Of a DNA stretch of 64,000 nucleotides, positions 27,334 through 36,191 are shown one piece after another (position 1 is the first letter of the stretch; the number at the start of each line of letters is the position of its first letter). This DNA comes from Nocardioides astragali (lineage in GTDB: Bacteria; Actinomycetota; Actinomycetes; Propionibacteriales; Nocardioidaceae). Below the pieces are notes generated by a model. It was given only the letters and a program-made list of their open reading frames with translations, did not search any database and was not told where the DNA came from. Position numbers and translations under genes: made by a program. The DNA is taken from contig NZ_JAFMZM010000004.1 in NCBI RefSeq assembly GCF_024436375.1, forward strand, positions 248,001-312,000, in the 5' to 3' direction.

Positions 27334-28224
27334 ATGACGACATCCGACTCTTCGGCCGCGCCGGCCGCCCCGAAGAAGGATCACGGCCGTGCGGGTCGCG
27401 ACCTCCCGAAGGCCATCACCTCGGCGCTCGTGCTGGTCGCGGCGATCCTGCTGTCGCTCTTCTTCTGGAAGACGGCGTTCATGGGCATCGTGGCGGTGGC
27501 CGTCGCGGTGGCCGTGTGGGAGCTGCACCGCGGCCTCGCGGCCAAGGGTCTCGACATCCCGGAGCAGCCGCTCATGCTCGGCGGGGTGGTGATGGTCGGT
27601 GTCGCCTACTTCTGGGGCGCCCCCGCGCTCGTCACCGCCACCGCCGTCACCGCACTGGTGGTCATGCTGTGGCTGCTGCGCCGCGGCGTCGACGGCTACG
27701 TCAAGAACGCCACCGCGTCGGTGTTCACGATCGTCTACGTCCCGTTCCTCGCGTCGTTCGTCGCCCTGCTGCTCTCGGAAGGGGGATCCACCCCGGCGTT
27801 CGGCCTCGACCTCGACGACGCGGGTGTGCGCGGCGTGATCACGTTCATCGCCATCACCGTGGCCTCGGACACAGGTGGCTACGTCGCGGGCGTCCTGTTC
27901 GGCAAGCACCCGATGGCCCCGGTCATCTCGCCCAAGAAGTCGTGGGAAGGCTTCGCCGGGTCAGTGGTGGTCTGCATCGCGGTCGGCGTGTGGCTGGTGA
28001 CCGCGTTCCTCGGCGGCGACTGGTGGGTCGGCGTGCTCCTGGGAGTGATCTCCGCCGTGATGGCCACGCTCGGCGACCTCTGTGAGTCCGTCATCAAGCG
28101 CGACCTGGGCATCAAGGACATGAGCCAGGTGATCCCCGGCCACGGCGGTCTGATGGACCGGCTGGACTCCTTGCTCGCGACGGTCGCCCCGATCTGGCTG
28201 ATCCTCTACTACCTCGTCTTCTGA
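27334..28224 (+). CDS. cdsA: phosphatidate cytidylyltransferase
   Basis: The 296-residue membrane enzyme makes CDP-diacylglycerol from CTP and phosphatidate. A hydrophilic N-terminus is followed by about eight helices. The CDS signature is intact near the C-terminus: SPKKSWEGFAGSVVVC, then LGDLCESVIKRDLGIKDMSQVIPGHGGLMDRLDS. It follows frr as in most bacteria, and its stop overlaps the next ATG by one base. Confidence 0.96.
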   Translation: MTTSDSSAAPAAPKKDHGRAGRDLPKAITSALVLVAAILLSLFFWKTAFMGIVAVAVAVAVWELHRGLAAKGLDIPEQPLMLGGVVMVGVAYFWGAPALVTATAVTALVVMLWLLRRGVDGYVKNATASVFTIVYVPFLASFVALLLSEGGSTPAFGLDLDDAGVRGVITFIAITVASDTGGYVAGVLFGKHPMAPVISPKKSWEGFAGSVVVCIAVGVWLVTAFLGGDWWVGVLLGVISAVMATLGDLCESVIKRDLGIKDMSQVIPGHGGLMDRLDSLLATVAPIWLILYYLVF

Positions 28225-29012
28225 TGCGCCTTCTCGTCACGGGTGGACGAGGCGGTTACCTCGGCCGACACGTCGTCCGCGCGGCACGTGAGGCGGGGCA
28301 CGACGTGGTGGCCGTCGGCTCCGTCGACGCCGACGTCCGCGATCGCGCGGCGGTGCACGCGCTGGTGGCGCGGCACGCCCCGGATGCGATCGTCCACACG
28401 GCCTACGACCAGTCCGACTGGGACGTCACGGCGACCGGGGCCGCCCACCTGGCGCTCGCGGCCGCCCGCCACGGGGTCCGGATGGTGCTCGTCTCCTCCG
28501 ACGCGGTCTTCAGCGGCCGGTCCCCTGCGTACGACGAGTCGGCACGACCCGACCCGATCACCGCGTACGGCGCGGCCAAGGCGGCGGCGGAGACGGCCGC
28601 CCTGGCCGTGGTGGACGACGTGGTGGTCGCTCGCACGTCCCTGATCTGTGGCGACGGCCGGTCCAAGCACGAGGACCTGGTGCACCGAGCCGTCGGCGGT
28701 GCCGACGTGGCCCTGTTCGAGGACGAGGTGCGGTGTCCGGTGCACGTGGGCGACCTGGCGAGCGCCCTCGTCGAGCTGGCTGCGGGCAGCCGTCGCGGTG
28801 TCCTGCACCTCGGCGGTGCCGACGACGTGAGCAGGCTGGAGCTCGGGCGCCTGGTCGCTGTCCGCGACGGCCTGGATCCATCCGCGTTGCGCGCAGGCAG
28901 GCGCGCCGACCTCGAGGATCCGGGGCCGATCCGCGTGCGCCTCGACTCCTCCCTGGCAGGGCGGACGCTGGTGACCAGGCTCCGCGGGGCGAGAGAGTTC
29001 CTCGCGCCATGA
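28224..29012 (+). CDS. RmlD-like NAD(P)-dependent sugar nucleotide reductase
   Basis: The 262-residue protein is an extended short-chain dehydrogenase most like dTDP-4-dehydrorhamnose reductases: nucleotide motif LLVTGGRGGYLGRHVVRAAREAG, VHALVARHAPDAIVHTAYDQSD, LVSSDAVFSG and the YGAAKAAAE catalytic Tyr/Lys. It is shorter than RmlD (~290) and stands outside any dTDP-rhamnose cluster, so another sugar nucleotide or none is possible. It overlaps cdsA by one base and the next gene by four. Confidence 0.75.
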   Translation: MRLLVTGGRGGYLGRHVVRAAREAGHDVVAVGSVDADVRDRAAVHALVARHAPDAIVHTAYDQSDWDVTATGAAHLALAAARHGVRMVLVSSDAVFSGRSPAYDESARPDPITAYGAAKAAAETAALAVVDDVVVARTSLICGDGRSKHEDLVHRAVGGADVALFEDEVRCPVHVGDLASALVELAAGSRRGVLHLGGADDVSRLELGRLVAVRDGLDPSALRAGRRADLEDPGPIRVRLDSSLAGRTLVTRLRGAREFLAP

Positions 29013-29521
29013 CCCTGTTCCTCGTGCGCCACGGGCGTCCTCTCGCGGCGCCCGGCGTGTCCGCCGCCGAGTGGGACCTGGACCCAGCGGCGTACGACGA
29101 CGTGTGGGCGCTGCGATCCTCGGGCCGTCTCCCGGCCAGGGCCGCGTGGTTCACCTCGCCCGAGCCGAAGGCGATCCAGACCGCCCAGCTGCTCACCGAC
29201 GCCGACGTGGGTGTGCTGCCGGACCTGCACGAGCACGAGCGGTCGGGGGAGCGGATCGAGGACTTCCCCGGCGCCGTACGTCGAGCCTTCAGGCGACCGG
29301 ACGAGCCGGCGGTCGAGGGCTGGGAGCCGCTGACCTCGTGCCGCGAGCGCGTCGTCCCAGCCGTACGCCGGGTGCTGGAGGTGCACGGCGACGAGGACGT
29401 GGTCCTCGTGGGGCACGGCACTGCCTGGACCCTCGTCGTCGCGGACCTCACCGGCCAGCCGCCCGACCTCGCCCGCTGGGAGATGCTGGCCACGCCCGAC
29501 CTGATCTCCGTCGATGCCTGA
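29009..29521 (+). CDS. histidine phosphatase family protein
   Basis: The 170-residue protein belongs to the phosphoglycerate-mutase-like superfamily. The phospho-histidine motif is FLVRHGRPLA; the second catalytic histidine is in VVLVGHGTAWTLVVADLTG; SPEPKAIQTAQLL carries the conserved arginine-loop region although the usual SxxxR is less clear. The substrate is unknown. The ATG overlaps the reductase stop (ATGA), so they form one unit with cdsA. Confidence 0.82.
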   Translation: MTLFLVRHGRPLAAPGVSAAEWDLDPAAYDDVWALRSSGRLPARAAWFTSPEPKAIQTAQLLTDADVGVLPDLHEHERSGERIEDFPGAVRRAFRRPDEPAVEGWEPLTSCRERVVPAVRRVLEVHGDEDVVLVGHGTAWTLVVADLTGQPPDLARWEMLATPDLISVDA

Positions 29522-29587
29522 GCCGGGATCTCCGTCGCCGGGCGTGCCCACCGGCGCCGCCGGATCTCGAGCCTCTAGGGTGGCGGC

Positions 29588-29935
29588 GTGGAGACCGACG
29601 AGATGAGCCAGGTGGAGGAGCCGCGCGAGCGACCCTTCGAGTGGTGGCACCACAGCCACCCCACGTTCGCAGGCATCACCGGTTTCTTCGCCGGCATGCT
29701 CTTCGTCACGGCCGTCCCCGGCGCCTTCGTCGGCATCCTGCGGCTCCTCTTCACCTACGAGACGGCCGAACAGCTGTTCCCGTTCGTGCTCCTCGCGCTC
29801 GCGCTGCCGATCTTCTTGCTGATCAAGCGCAAGACCCGTCGCTTCGCTCAGTTCATGTTCGTCGGCATGGTCGTGACCGCGCTCGTCGTCCTCGGCGTCG
29901 CCTCGCTGGTGCTCTACTTCATGGTCGACGCCTGA
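29588..29935 (+). CDS. small membrane protein of unknown function
   Basis: The 115-residue protein has an acidic N-terminus, then FEWWHHSHPTFAGITGFFAGMLF and three predicted membrane helices, split by the basic loop IKRKTRRFAQ. No family name is evident to me. It is leaderless: TAGGGT at 29576-29581 is six bases before the GTG. A fold-back repeat begins at the last base of its stop codon. Confidence 0.75.
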   Translation: METDEMSQVEEPRERPFEWWHHSHPTFAGITGFFAGMLFVTAVPGAFVGILRLLFTYETAEQLFPFVLLALALPIFLLIKRKTRRFAQFMFVGMVVTALVVLGVASLVLYFMVDA

Positions 29936-30096
29936 GCCCTGATCCACGAATCTCTCGCCTGCTGCGCGTCACCATCCGGGCGCGTTGGCTGCGTTGTCGC
30001 ACACTCGACGGGCCTCCGGCCCGCCCTCGGCACTCCGCCTTGCCACCGCAACCGCCTGGTGACGCTCGCGACGGCGTCGATTCGTGGATCAGGGCT
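29935..30096. repeat. 162-bp fold-back (MITE/REP-like) element
   Basis: AGCCCTGATCCACGAATC at 29935-29952 is repeated in perfect inverse at 30079-30096. The 126 bases between continue the symmetry: GCGTCACCA (29967-29975) opposes TGGTGACGC (30057-30065 in inverse), and the centre is GGGCCTCCGGCCCG at 30010-30023. The element is therefore almost self-complementary about position 30015-30016. It holds no credible open frame. The shape suggests a miniature inverted-repeat element or a REP-type repeat; copies elsewhere in the genome would prove it. Confidence 0.7.
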
Positions 30097-30143
30097 GGCC
30101 GCTGAATCGCCCCCGTGCCGCCGGAGGTGGGAGGATCGGTGCG

Positions 30144-31295
30144 ATGTCCCCCTCAGACCCCGTGCAGCCGGATCAGCCGATCAAGACCCTGCCGCTCGTC
30201 TTCGACGAGCCGCGCGGCCGCAAGAAGCCGCCGCGGCACCTCGCCGACCTCGACGAGGCCGGTCGCAAGGCGCTGCTCGAGGAGATGGGCCTGCCCGGCT
30301 TCCGCGCCAAGCAGCTCTCGATGCACTACTTCGGGCGGCTGGCCGACGACCCGGCGACGATGACCGACCTGCCCGCCACCCAGCGCGACGAGCTGGTGGC
30401 AGCGCTGCTGCCCGCACTCATGACCCCGCTGCGCACGATGGAGGCGGACAAGGGCACCACGCGCAAGACGCTGTGGAAGCTCTTCGACGGCGCCCTCGTC
30501 GAGTCGGTGCTCATGCGCTACCCCGACCGCGCCACCGTCTGCGTCTCCAGCCAGGCCGGCTGTGGGATGGCCTGCCCGTTCTGCGCCACCGGCCAGGGCG
30601 GCCTCCAGCGCAACATGTCGACCGCCGAGATCGTCGAGCAGGTCGTCGCCGGTGCCCGGTCCATGGCGCGCGGCGAGGTCCCCGGCGGCCCGGGTCGGGT
30701 CTCCAACGTGGTCTTCATGGGCATGGGGGAGCCGCTGGCCAACTACAAGGCCGTCATCGGAGCCGTACGCCGCCTCGTCGACCCCTCGCCGGCCGGTCTC
30801 GGCATGAGCGCCCGCGGGATCACCGTCTCCACCGTCGGCCTCGTGCCCCGGATCCGCCAGCTGACCGAGGAGGGCATCCCGGTCACCCTGGCGCTGAGCC
30901 TGCACGCGCCCGACGACGAGCTGCGCAACGAGCTGGTCCCGATCAACACCCGCTTCTCGGTCGCCGAGACCGTCGAGGCCGCCTGGAACTACGCCGCCAC
31001 GACCAAGCGTCGCGTCTCGATCGAGTACGCCATGATGCGCGGCATCAACGACCAGGCCGAGCGTGCCGACCTGCTGGGCGACGTGCTCAGCTCCTACGGC
31101 GACTGGGGCTGGGTGCACGTCAACCTCATCCCGCTCAACCCCACGCCGGGATCCAAGTGGACCGCCTCGGACCCCAAGGACGAGCGCGAGTTCGTCCGGC
31201 GTCTCGAGGCCAAGGGCATCCCGACCACGGTCCGCGACACCCGCGGCCGCGAGATCGACGGAGCCTGCGGCCAGCTCGCCGCGACCGAAGCCTGA
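30144..31295 (+). CDS. rlmN: dual-specificity 23S rRNA/tRNA methyltransferase RlmN
   Basis: The 383-residue radical-SAM enzyme methylates C2 of A2503 in 23S rRNA and A37 in tRNAs. The iron-sulfur cluster motif CxxxCxxC is C140, C144, C147 in [19 protein letters not shown]. Other motifs are [35 protein letters not shown] and [10 protein letters not shown]; a conserved cysteine near the C-terminus (IDGACGQL) fits the methyl-carrier position. GGAGG lies at 30130-30134 and the ATG at 30144. The frame is open upstream into the fold-back element, but that is noncoding. Confidence 0.97.
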   Translation: MSPSDPVQPDQPIKTLPLVFDEPRGRKKPPRHLADLDEAGRKALLEEMGLPGFRAKQLSMHYFGRLADDPATMTDLPATQRDELVAALLPALMTPLRTMEADKGTTRKTLWKLFDGALVESVLMRYPDRATVCVSSQAGCGMACPFCATGQGGLQRNMSTAEIVEQVVAGARSMARGEVPGGPGRVSNVVFMGMGEPLANYKAVIGAVRRLVDPSPAGLGMSARGITVSTVGLVPRIRQLTEEGIPVTLALSLHAPDDELRNELVPINTRFSVAETVEAAWNYAATTKRRVSIEYAMMRGINDQAERADLLGDVLSSYGDWGWVHVNLIPLNPTPGSKWTASDPKDEREFVRRLEAKGIPTTVRDTRGREIDGACGQLAATEA

Positions 31296-31365
31296 CGCTC
31301 GCTGTTCACGTGTCGGCCGCGTCGACACCACGAGCCGTTGCGGACGCCTTCGTAGCGTCCGTGCC

Positions 31366-32568
31366 ATGGACCTGCTCGAGAGGCGGCGTCGCAGCCGCAC
31401 CGTTCCGGCACACCTCGTCACTCTTCCACGGCCCGCGACCTCGAAGCTCCGCGTCCTGGTCGTCACCGAGTCGTTCCTGCCCCAGGTCAACGGCGTCACC
31501 AACTCGGTGCGCCGCGTCCTGGAGCACCTCGCCGCCGAGGGCCACCAGGCCGAGCTGATCGCGCCGACCGGCCCGGAGGCGTACGCCGGGTTCCCGGTCA
31601 CCCACGCACGTGGCGCGAACCTGCCGTTCTACGCCGAGTTCCGGATCGGCCTGGAGACCCGCCGCCGGCTCCGTGCCGCCATGCAGCGGTTCCGGCCGGA
31701 CGTCGTGCACATCGCCTCGCCTGCCGCCCTGGGCTACCAGGCCGCGAAGGCCGCGCGCTCGCTGGGCATCCCCACCGTCGCGATCTACCAGACCGACCTC
31801 GTGGGGTTCGCCGACCGGTACGCCGTCCCTGGGGGCGCCCGCGCGATGGAGTCCCTCACCCGGCGGATCCACCTCGGCGTCGACCGCACACTGGCGCCGT
31901 CGACCGCGAGCATCGACCAGCTCCACCGACTGGGCATCAGCGACGTGGCGCGCTGGCCGCGGGGGGTGGACCAGGTCCTCTTCGACCCGGCGCGGCGCGA
32001 CGAGTCGCTCCATGCGGAGCTCGCGCCGCACGGCGAGCAGCTCGTCGGCTACGTCGGCCGGCTGGCCCCCGAGAAGGAGCTCGAGCTTCTCGTCCACGTC
32101 GACCGGCTGCCGGGAGTCCGACTGGTGCTCGTCGGCGGCGGCCCCGAGGAGGCCAGGCTCAGGAGGCTGCTCCCCGATGCCGCGTTCCTCGGCGTGCTGC
32201 ACGGCGACGAGCTCGCCCGCGCCTACGCCACCCTCGACGTCTTCGTGCACACGGGGCGCCACGAGACCTACTGCCAGTCGGCCCAGGAGGCGCTGGCGAG
32301 CGGCGTACCGGTGGTGGCGCCCCGGGCCGGCGGTCCGATCGACGTGGTCGACGACACCGTCGCGGGACATCTCTACGAGCCCGGGAGTGCCGAGGAGCTG
32401 GTCGCCCACGTCGAGCGCCTGGTCACGCACCCGGTGCTGCGGTTGCGGATGGGCCGCGCGGCACGGCACAGCGTGCGTGACCGGACCTGGCAGGCGGTCA
32501 ACGACCTGCTCCTGAGCCACTACCGCGACGTGGCCGCGCCCGTCGTCAGCCGGCGCCGCGCGGGGTGA
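31366..32568 (+). CDS. GT4 family glycosyltransferase (mannosyltransferase-like)
   Basis: The 400-residue GT-B enzyme begins the catalytic fold at LRVLVVTESFLPQVNGVTNSVRRVL and contains LVGYVGRLAPEKELELLVHVD, VLVGGGPEEARLRRLLP, and the donor motif FVHTGRHETYCQSAQEALASGVPVVAP. This pattern matches the MgtA/PimB group of GDP-mannose-dependent alpha-mannosyltransferases that decorate lipids in actinobacteria. TAGCGT (31352-31357) is eight bases before the ATG, so it is leaderless. Its 3' end overlaps the convergent LOG-like gene by 23 bases. Confidence 0.85.
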   Translation: MDLLERRRRSRTVPAHLVTLPRPATSKLRVLVVTESFLPQVNGVTNSVRRVLEHLAAEGHQAELIAPTGPEAYAGFPVTHARGANLPFYAEFRIGLETRRRLRAAMQRFRPDVVHIASPAALGYQAAKAARSLGIPTVAIYQTDLVGFADRYAVPGGARAMESLTRRIHLGVDRTLAPSTASIDQLHRLGISDVARWPRGVDQVLFDPARRDESLHAELAPHGEQLVGYVGRLAPEKELELLVHVDRLPGVRLVLVGGGPEEARLRRLLPDAAFLGVLHGDELARAYATLDVFVHTGRHETYCQSAQEALASGVPVVAPRAGGPIDVVDDTVAGHLYEPGSAEELVAHVERLVTHPVLRLRMGRAARHSVRDRTWQAVNDLLLSHYRDVAAPVVSRRRAG

Positions 32569-33637
32569 GCGAGACCCTCTCCACGGCCTCGTCGATGCTG
32601 TCGACGAGGTGGACGTGGGGCTCCATCGCCCGGCCGCGCGCCAGTGCCTGGAGCAGGGGCCAGACCGGCAGCTCCTCGGTCCAGTGCCGTCGCCCGACAA
32701 GCACCATCGGCGCGAGCGACGACTCGTCGGCGTAGTAGTTCTCGCAGGCGTCCTGGAAGACCTCCTGCACCGTGCCTCCGGCACCCGGCAGGAACACGAT
32801 GCCTGCGTTGCAGATCTCGAGCAGCAGCGCCTCGCGCGGCGCGTTGCGGAAGAACTTCGCGATCGCGGTCGCGAAGGCGTTGGGCGGCTCGTGGCCGTAG
32901 TGCCAGGTCGGGATGCCGAGCGAGTCGCGGCCACCGGCGGTCGTCCCGACCACCCCGAGCGCAACCCGCGCCCAGGCGCCGATGTCGGGCCGGAACGAGG
33001 GCACCTGCGCGACGGCCGCCAGCGCGGCGTCCAAGTCACCGTCGGGGACGAACGCACCCAGGTTGGCCGCCTCCATCGCACCCGGTCCACCACCGGTGGC
33101 CACGACCAGGCGCAAGCCGAGCGCGTGGCCGAGCCGCGCCGCGTCGGCGTACGTCTCGCTGCCCCGCTCGATCGCGTGCCCGCCCATGATCCCCACCACG
33201 TCGCGACCGGCCACCCACTCCGTGAGCGCCGCGTCGACGTGGTGGTCGTGGAGCGCCTTCGCCAGCGCGTTGTCGGGCCCGCCCGCGCTGCGCGACCAGG
33301 CGTACGCCCGCGCGTCGAGGCAGTCCTCGTAGCGCGGGGCGTCGTAGAGGTCGCCCGGCGAGTAGAGCGTCGCGCGGTAGGGGTTGACGGGGATCCCCGG
33401 GATCGCGTGCAGCACGATCCCGCCGGCCCGACGTACGGCGTCGTCCTCGCCGTCGGCGAACTCGCAGCCCAGGAACAGCGCCTGGGCCAGGGACCGGTCC
33501 AGCAGCTCGGGACCGCGCGAGCTCAGGTCGAGCCCGACCACGCGCCAGCCCGCCAGCGACCTCACGCCGGTCGCCAGGCGACGGTCGAGGTCGGCCAGTG
33601 AGGTGACGTCGAGGACGCGTCCGCGGCTGTGCTTCAC
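32546..33637 (-). CDS. LOG-family-like Rossmann-fold protein
   Basis: The 363-residue protein carries two motifs of the LOG/TIGR00730 (lysine decarboxylase-like) group: VVATGGGPGAMEAANLGAF and FLPGAGGTVQEVFQDACENYY. In LOG proteins these bind nucleotide monophosphate and release cytokinin-type bases. Here the protein is about twice the usual length, with an N-terminal region of ~150 residues that has no match I can name. The GTG at 33637 follows a minus-strand TAGGTT (33650 to 33645) by seven bases. Role unknown. Confidence 0.75.
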   Translation of the reverse strand: MKHSRGRVLDVTSLADLDRRLATGVRSLAGWRVVGLDLSSRGPELLDRSLAQALFLGCEFADGEDDAVRRAGGIVLHAIPGIPVNPYRATLYSPGDLYDAPRYEDCLDARAYAWSRSAGGPDNALAKALHDHHVDAALTEWVAGRDVVGIMGGHAIERGSETYADAARLGHALGLRLVVATGGGPGAMEAANLGAFVPDGDLDAALAAVAQVPSFRPDIGAWARVALGVVGTTAGGRDSLGIPTWHYGHEPPNAFATAIAKFFRNAPREALLLEICNAGIVFLPGAGGTVQEVFQDACENYYADESSLAPMVLVGRRHWTEELPVWPLLQALARGRAMEPHVHLVDSIDEAVERVSLTPRGAG

Positions 33638-33668
33638 GCACGCCAACCTATGCCGCTGCGTTCCCGAG

Positions 33669-34559
33669 TCAGAACGCGTGCGCCATCAGGTCCCCGAACA
33701 GCTCCTGCTCGTCGACGTCGAGCCCGCGAGAGCGGAACCAGCCGCACATGTTGGCGCAGTCGCGGAGCAGGAAGTCCATGCCGCGCGGGTTGCCCACCAG
33801 GTCGACCATCTGCGGGAGGTCGATGATGACGAGCCGCTCGCCGGCGGCGAGCGTGTTGTAGGGCGACAGGTCACCGTGCACCAGCCCCGCCTGGACGAGC
33901 GTGCCGAGCGCGTCGCGAAGCTGGTCGAAGTAGCCCTGGACGACCCGGGGCTCCGGGCGGACCTGGGACACGCGCGGCGCGGTCTCCCCGTCGAAGGTGA
34001 TCCACTCCATCATGATCTCGGTCTCGTCGATCTGGACGGGGTAGGGGACCGGCAGGCCGAGCTCCCAGCAGCGGCGCAGCGCGTTCCACTCCGAGATCGC
34101 CCACTCGCCGGCCGCGACCTGGCGGCCCCACGTCGACTTGCGCTTGAGGGCGCGGTTGTCGCGTGAGCGCTTCATGGACCGGCCCTCGGTGTAGGACGCA
34201 GCGCGGTGGAAGGTCCGGTGGTCGGTGTCGCGATAGCGCTTGGCCGCCATCACGACGCCACCCTCGCTGTCGTGAGGATCGGAGCGCTCGACCAGGAAGA
34301 CGTCGGCCTCCTTGCCGGTCTTGAGGTCGCCGAGCTCGGTGTCGATGGCGCCGCTGGACGTCACGACCCAGTCGGGGCGCGGCTCGGGACCCCTCATCAG
34401 GGCTTCGAGGTCCTCCCAGCGGGACCATCGTTGGCCGTCGCCGAGCTCGTCGGCGTAGGCGTCGTAGGTGAAGACGAACGAGTCGTCGATGCCCTCGGTG
34501 GGCAGACGGTCGTCAGGCCGGAAGAAGTCCTCCGGAAAGGATCGGTCGAGGTGAGACAT
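33669..34559 (-). CDS. RIO-family serine/threonine kinase
   Basis: The 296-residue protein shows the RIO kinase core: LKTGKEADVFLVERSD (flexible loop and P-loop), MAAKRYRDTDHRTFHRAASYTEG, the catalytic HGDLSPYNTLAAG with D and N, and the metal-binding IDLPQMVDLVGNPRG. RIO kinases act in ribosome maturation in eukaryotes and archaea; the bacterial group is poorly studied. The ATG at 34559 precedes the first conserved residues but has no ribosome-binding site. A 39-codon frame with an excellent one overlaps it upstream. Confidence 0.85.
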   Translation of the reverse strand: MSHLDRSFPEDFFRPDDRLPTEGIDDSFVFTYDAYADELGDGQRWSRWEDLEALMRGPEPRPDWVVTSSGAIDTELGDLKTGKEADVFLVERSDPHDSEGGVVMAAKRYRDTDHRTFHRAASYTEGRSMKRSRDNRALKRKSTWGRQVAAGEWAISEWNALRRCWELGLPVPYPVQIDETEIMMEWITFDGETAPRVSQVRPEPRVVQGYFDQLRDALGTLVQAGLVHGDLSPYNTLAAGERLVIIDLPQMVDLVGNPRGMDFLLRDCANMCGWFRSRGLDVDEQELFGDLMAHAF

Positions 34560-34743
34560 GTCGTGCGACAAGGTGGGTGCTCCGTGTGTGTGAAAGGTGG
34601 TCGGCGGGCAGGCCGAGGACAGTGATCGACATGTCACGACTCCTTTCACAGGCGGGCGGCGCGAGTCGGCGCCCGGAGTACGCCGTCCAGTCTGACGCAG
34701 GCACCGGCACGCCGCACCCGGTTTTGTCGGCTAGGTTCAGGCG

Positions 34744-36189
34744 GTGACCACGCGAACCTTCCACCGGCCCCTCCTGGCTGTCGCGCTGTGCGGAGCGATG
34801 ACCGTCGCCCTGCCCAGCCTCACGGCGTCCGCAGGCTCCTCCCGGACCGCCGACGAGCGGGTCGACGGGTCCTCCGGCATCGGCGACCCCTACTGGCCGC
34901 TCGACGGCAACGGCGGCATCGACGTGGCGTCGTACACCATCTCCAACCGCTACGCGCTCGCGACCAAGCGCCTCAGCGGTCGGACGTCTGTGCGGCTGAC
35001 CGCGACGGATGACCTCACCAGCTTCTCCCTCGACTTCCTCCTGCGCGTCTCGAAGGTGACCGTCGACGGGGCGAGTGCCACCTTCGACCGGACCGACGGC
35101 GGCCACGAGCTGCGGATCGCCCCCGCCGAACCGCTCGCCGCTGGGACGGAGCACACCGTCGTCGTGCGCTACGCCGACCACCCGGCCAAGTACTCCTACG
35201 CGGGTGAGAGGAACTGGCTGGCCAGCAAGCGCGAGGTCGTCACCATGAACGAGCCGCACATGGCGCCATGGTGGTTCCCCTCCAACGACCACCCGCTCGA
35301 CAAGGCGATCGTCGACGTCAGGATCCAGGTGCCCAACGGCCGTGAGGTGATCTCCAACGGCAAGCTGGTCGGCCGCAAGGTCCGCAAGGCCTCGACCACC
35401 TGGCACTGGCGCGCCGACGAGCCGATGGTCCCCTACCTCGCGTTCTTCGCCGCCGGTGACTTCACGATCGCCCGGGGCAGGCACCAGGGGCTGCCCTGGC
35501 TGGTGGCTGTCTCGCAGCGCCTCAGCAAGGGCGACCAGCGGGCCAGCATGCGGTTGATGAAGAAGACCCCGGCCATCGTCGCCGGGCTCGAGAAGGACCT
35601 CGGCGACTACCCGTTCTCGGTCGTGGGCGGCATCACCACCGGGCTCAACCCCGGCTTCGCGCTGGAGAACCAGACCCGTCCCACCTATCCCGCCGTCGGC
35701 GGCAGCTACACCAGCCTCGTGGTGCACGAGCTCGCCCACCAGTGGTTCGGCGACGACATCGCCGTGCAGGGCTGGCGCGACATCTGGCTCAACGAGGGGT
35801 TCGCCACCTTCATGGAGTGGCGCTGGACGGAGACCCACCGCGGCCGCTCGGCCGCTCGGATCCTGCGCAGCTACTACGACAACGTTCCGTCGACGTCGGA
35901 CTTCTGGAGGGTGACCGTGGCCGATCCCGGCGCCACCAAGGTCTTCGACGGTGCGATCTACGGCCGAGGTGCGATGACCCTGCAGGCCCTGCGCAACCGC
36001 GTCGGCGACGCGACCTTCTGGAAGATCGTCCGCACCTGGATCCGGGAGCAGCGCGGCGGCAACGGATCGACCGAGGAGTTCGAGGAGCTCGCCGGCCGCG
36101 TCACGGGTCAGGACCTGGGCAGCTTCTTCACCGCCTGGCTGCGGACGCCGTCGAAGCCGGCGATGACCGCGGACAACGGGCTGTCCTGA
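34744..36189 (+). CDS. secreted M1 family metallopeptidase
   Basis: The 481-residue protein has a signal peptide (RPLLAVALCGAMTVALPSLTASA) and the M1 aminopeptidase architecture without the long C-terminal helical domain. The zinc motif is HELAHQWFGD (H328, E329, H332) with E351 in LNEGFATF. The exopeptidase GAMEN motif is degenerate: GFALENQT stands in its place. It should work outside the membrane on peptides. TAGGTT (34732-34737) is six bases before the GTG, so it is leaderless. Confidence 0.92.
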   Translation: MTTRTFHRPLLAVALCGAMTVALPSLTASAGSSRTADERVDGSSGIGDPYWPLDGNGGIDVASYTISNRYALATKRLSGRTSVRLTATDDLTSFSLDFLLRVSKVTVDGASATFDRTDGGHELRIAPAEPLAAGTEHTVVVRYADHPAKYSYAGERNWLASKREVVTMNEPHMAPWWFPSNDHPLDKAIVDVRIQVPNGREVISNGKLVGRKVRKASTTWHWRADEPMVPYLAFFAAGDFTIARGRHQGLPWLVAVSQRLSKGDQRASMRLMKKTPAIVAGLEKDLGDYPFSVVGGITTGLNPGFALENQTRPTYPAVGGSYTSLVVHELAHQWFGDDIAVQGWRDIWLNEGFATFMEWRWTETHRGRSAARILRSYYDNVPSTSDFWRVTVADPGATKVFDGAIYGRGAMTLQALRNRVGDATFWKIVRTWIREQRGGNGSTEEFEELAGRVTGQDLGSFFTAWLRTPSKPAMTADNGLS

Positions 36190-36191
36190 CG

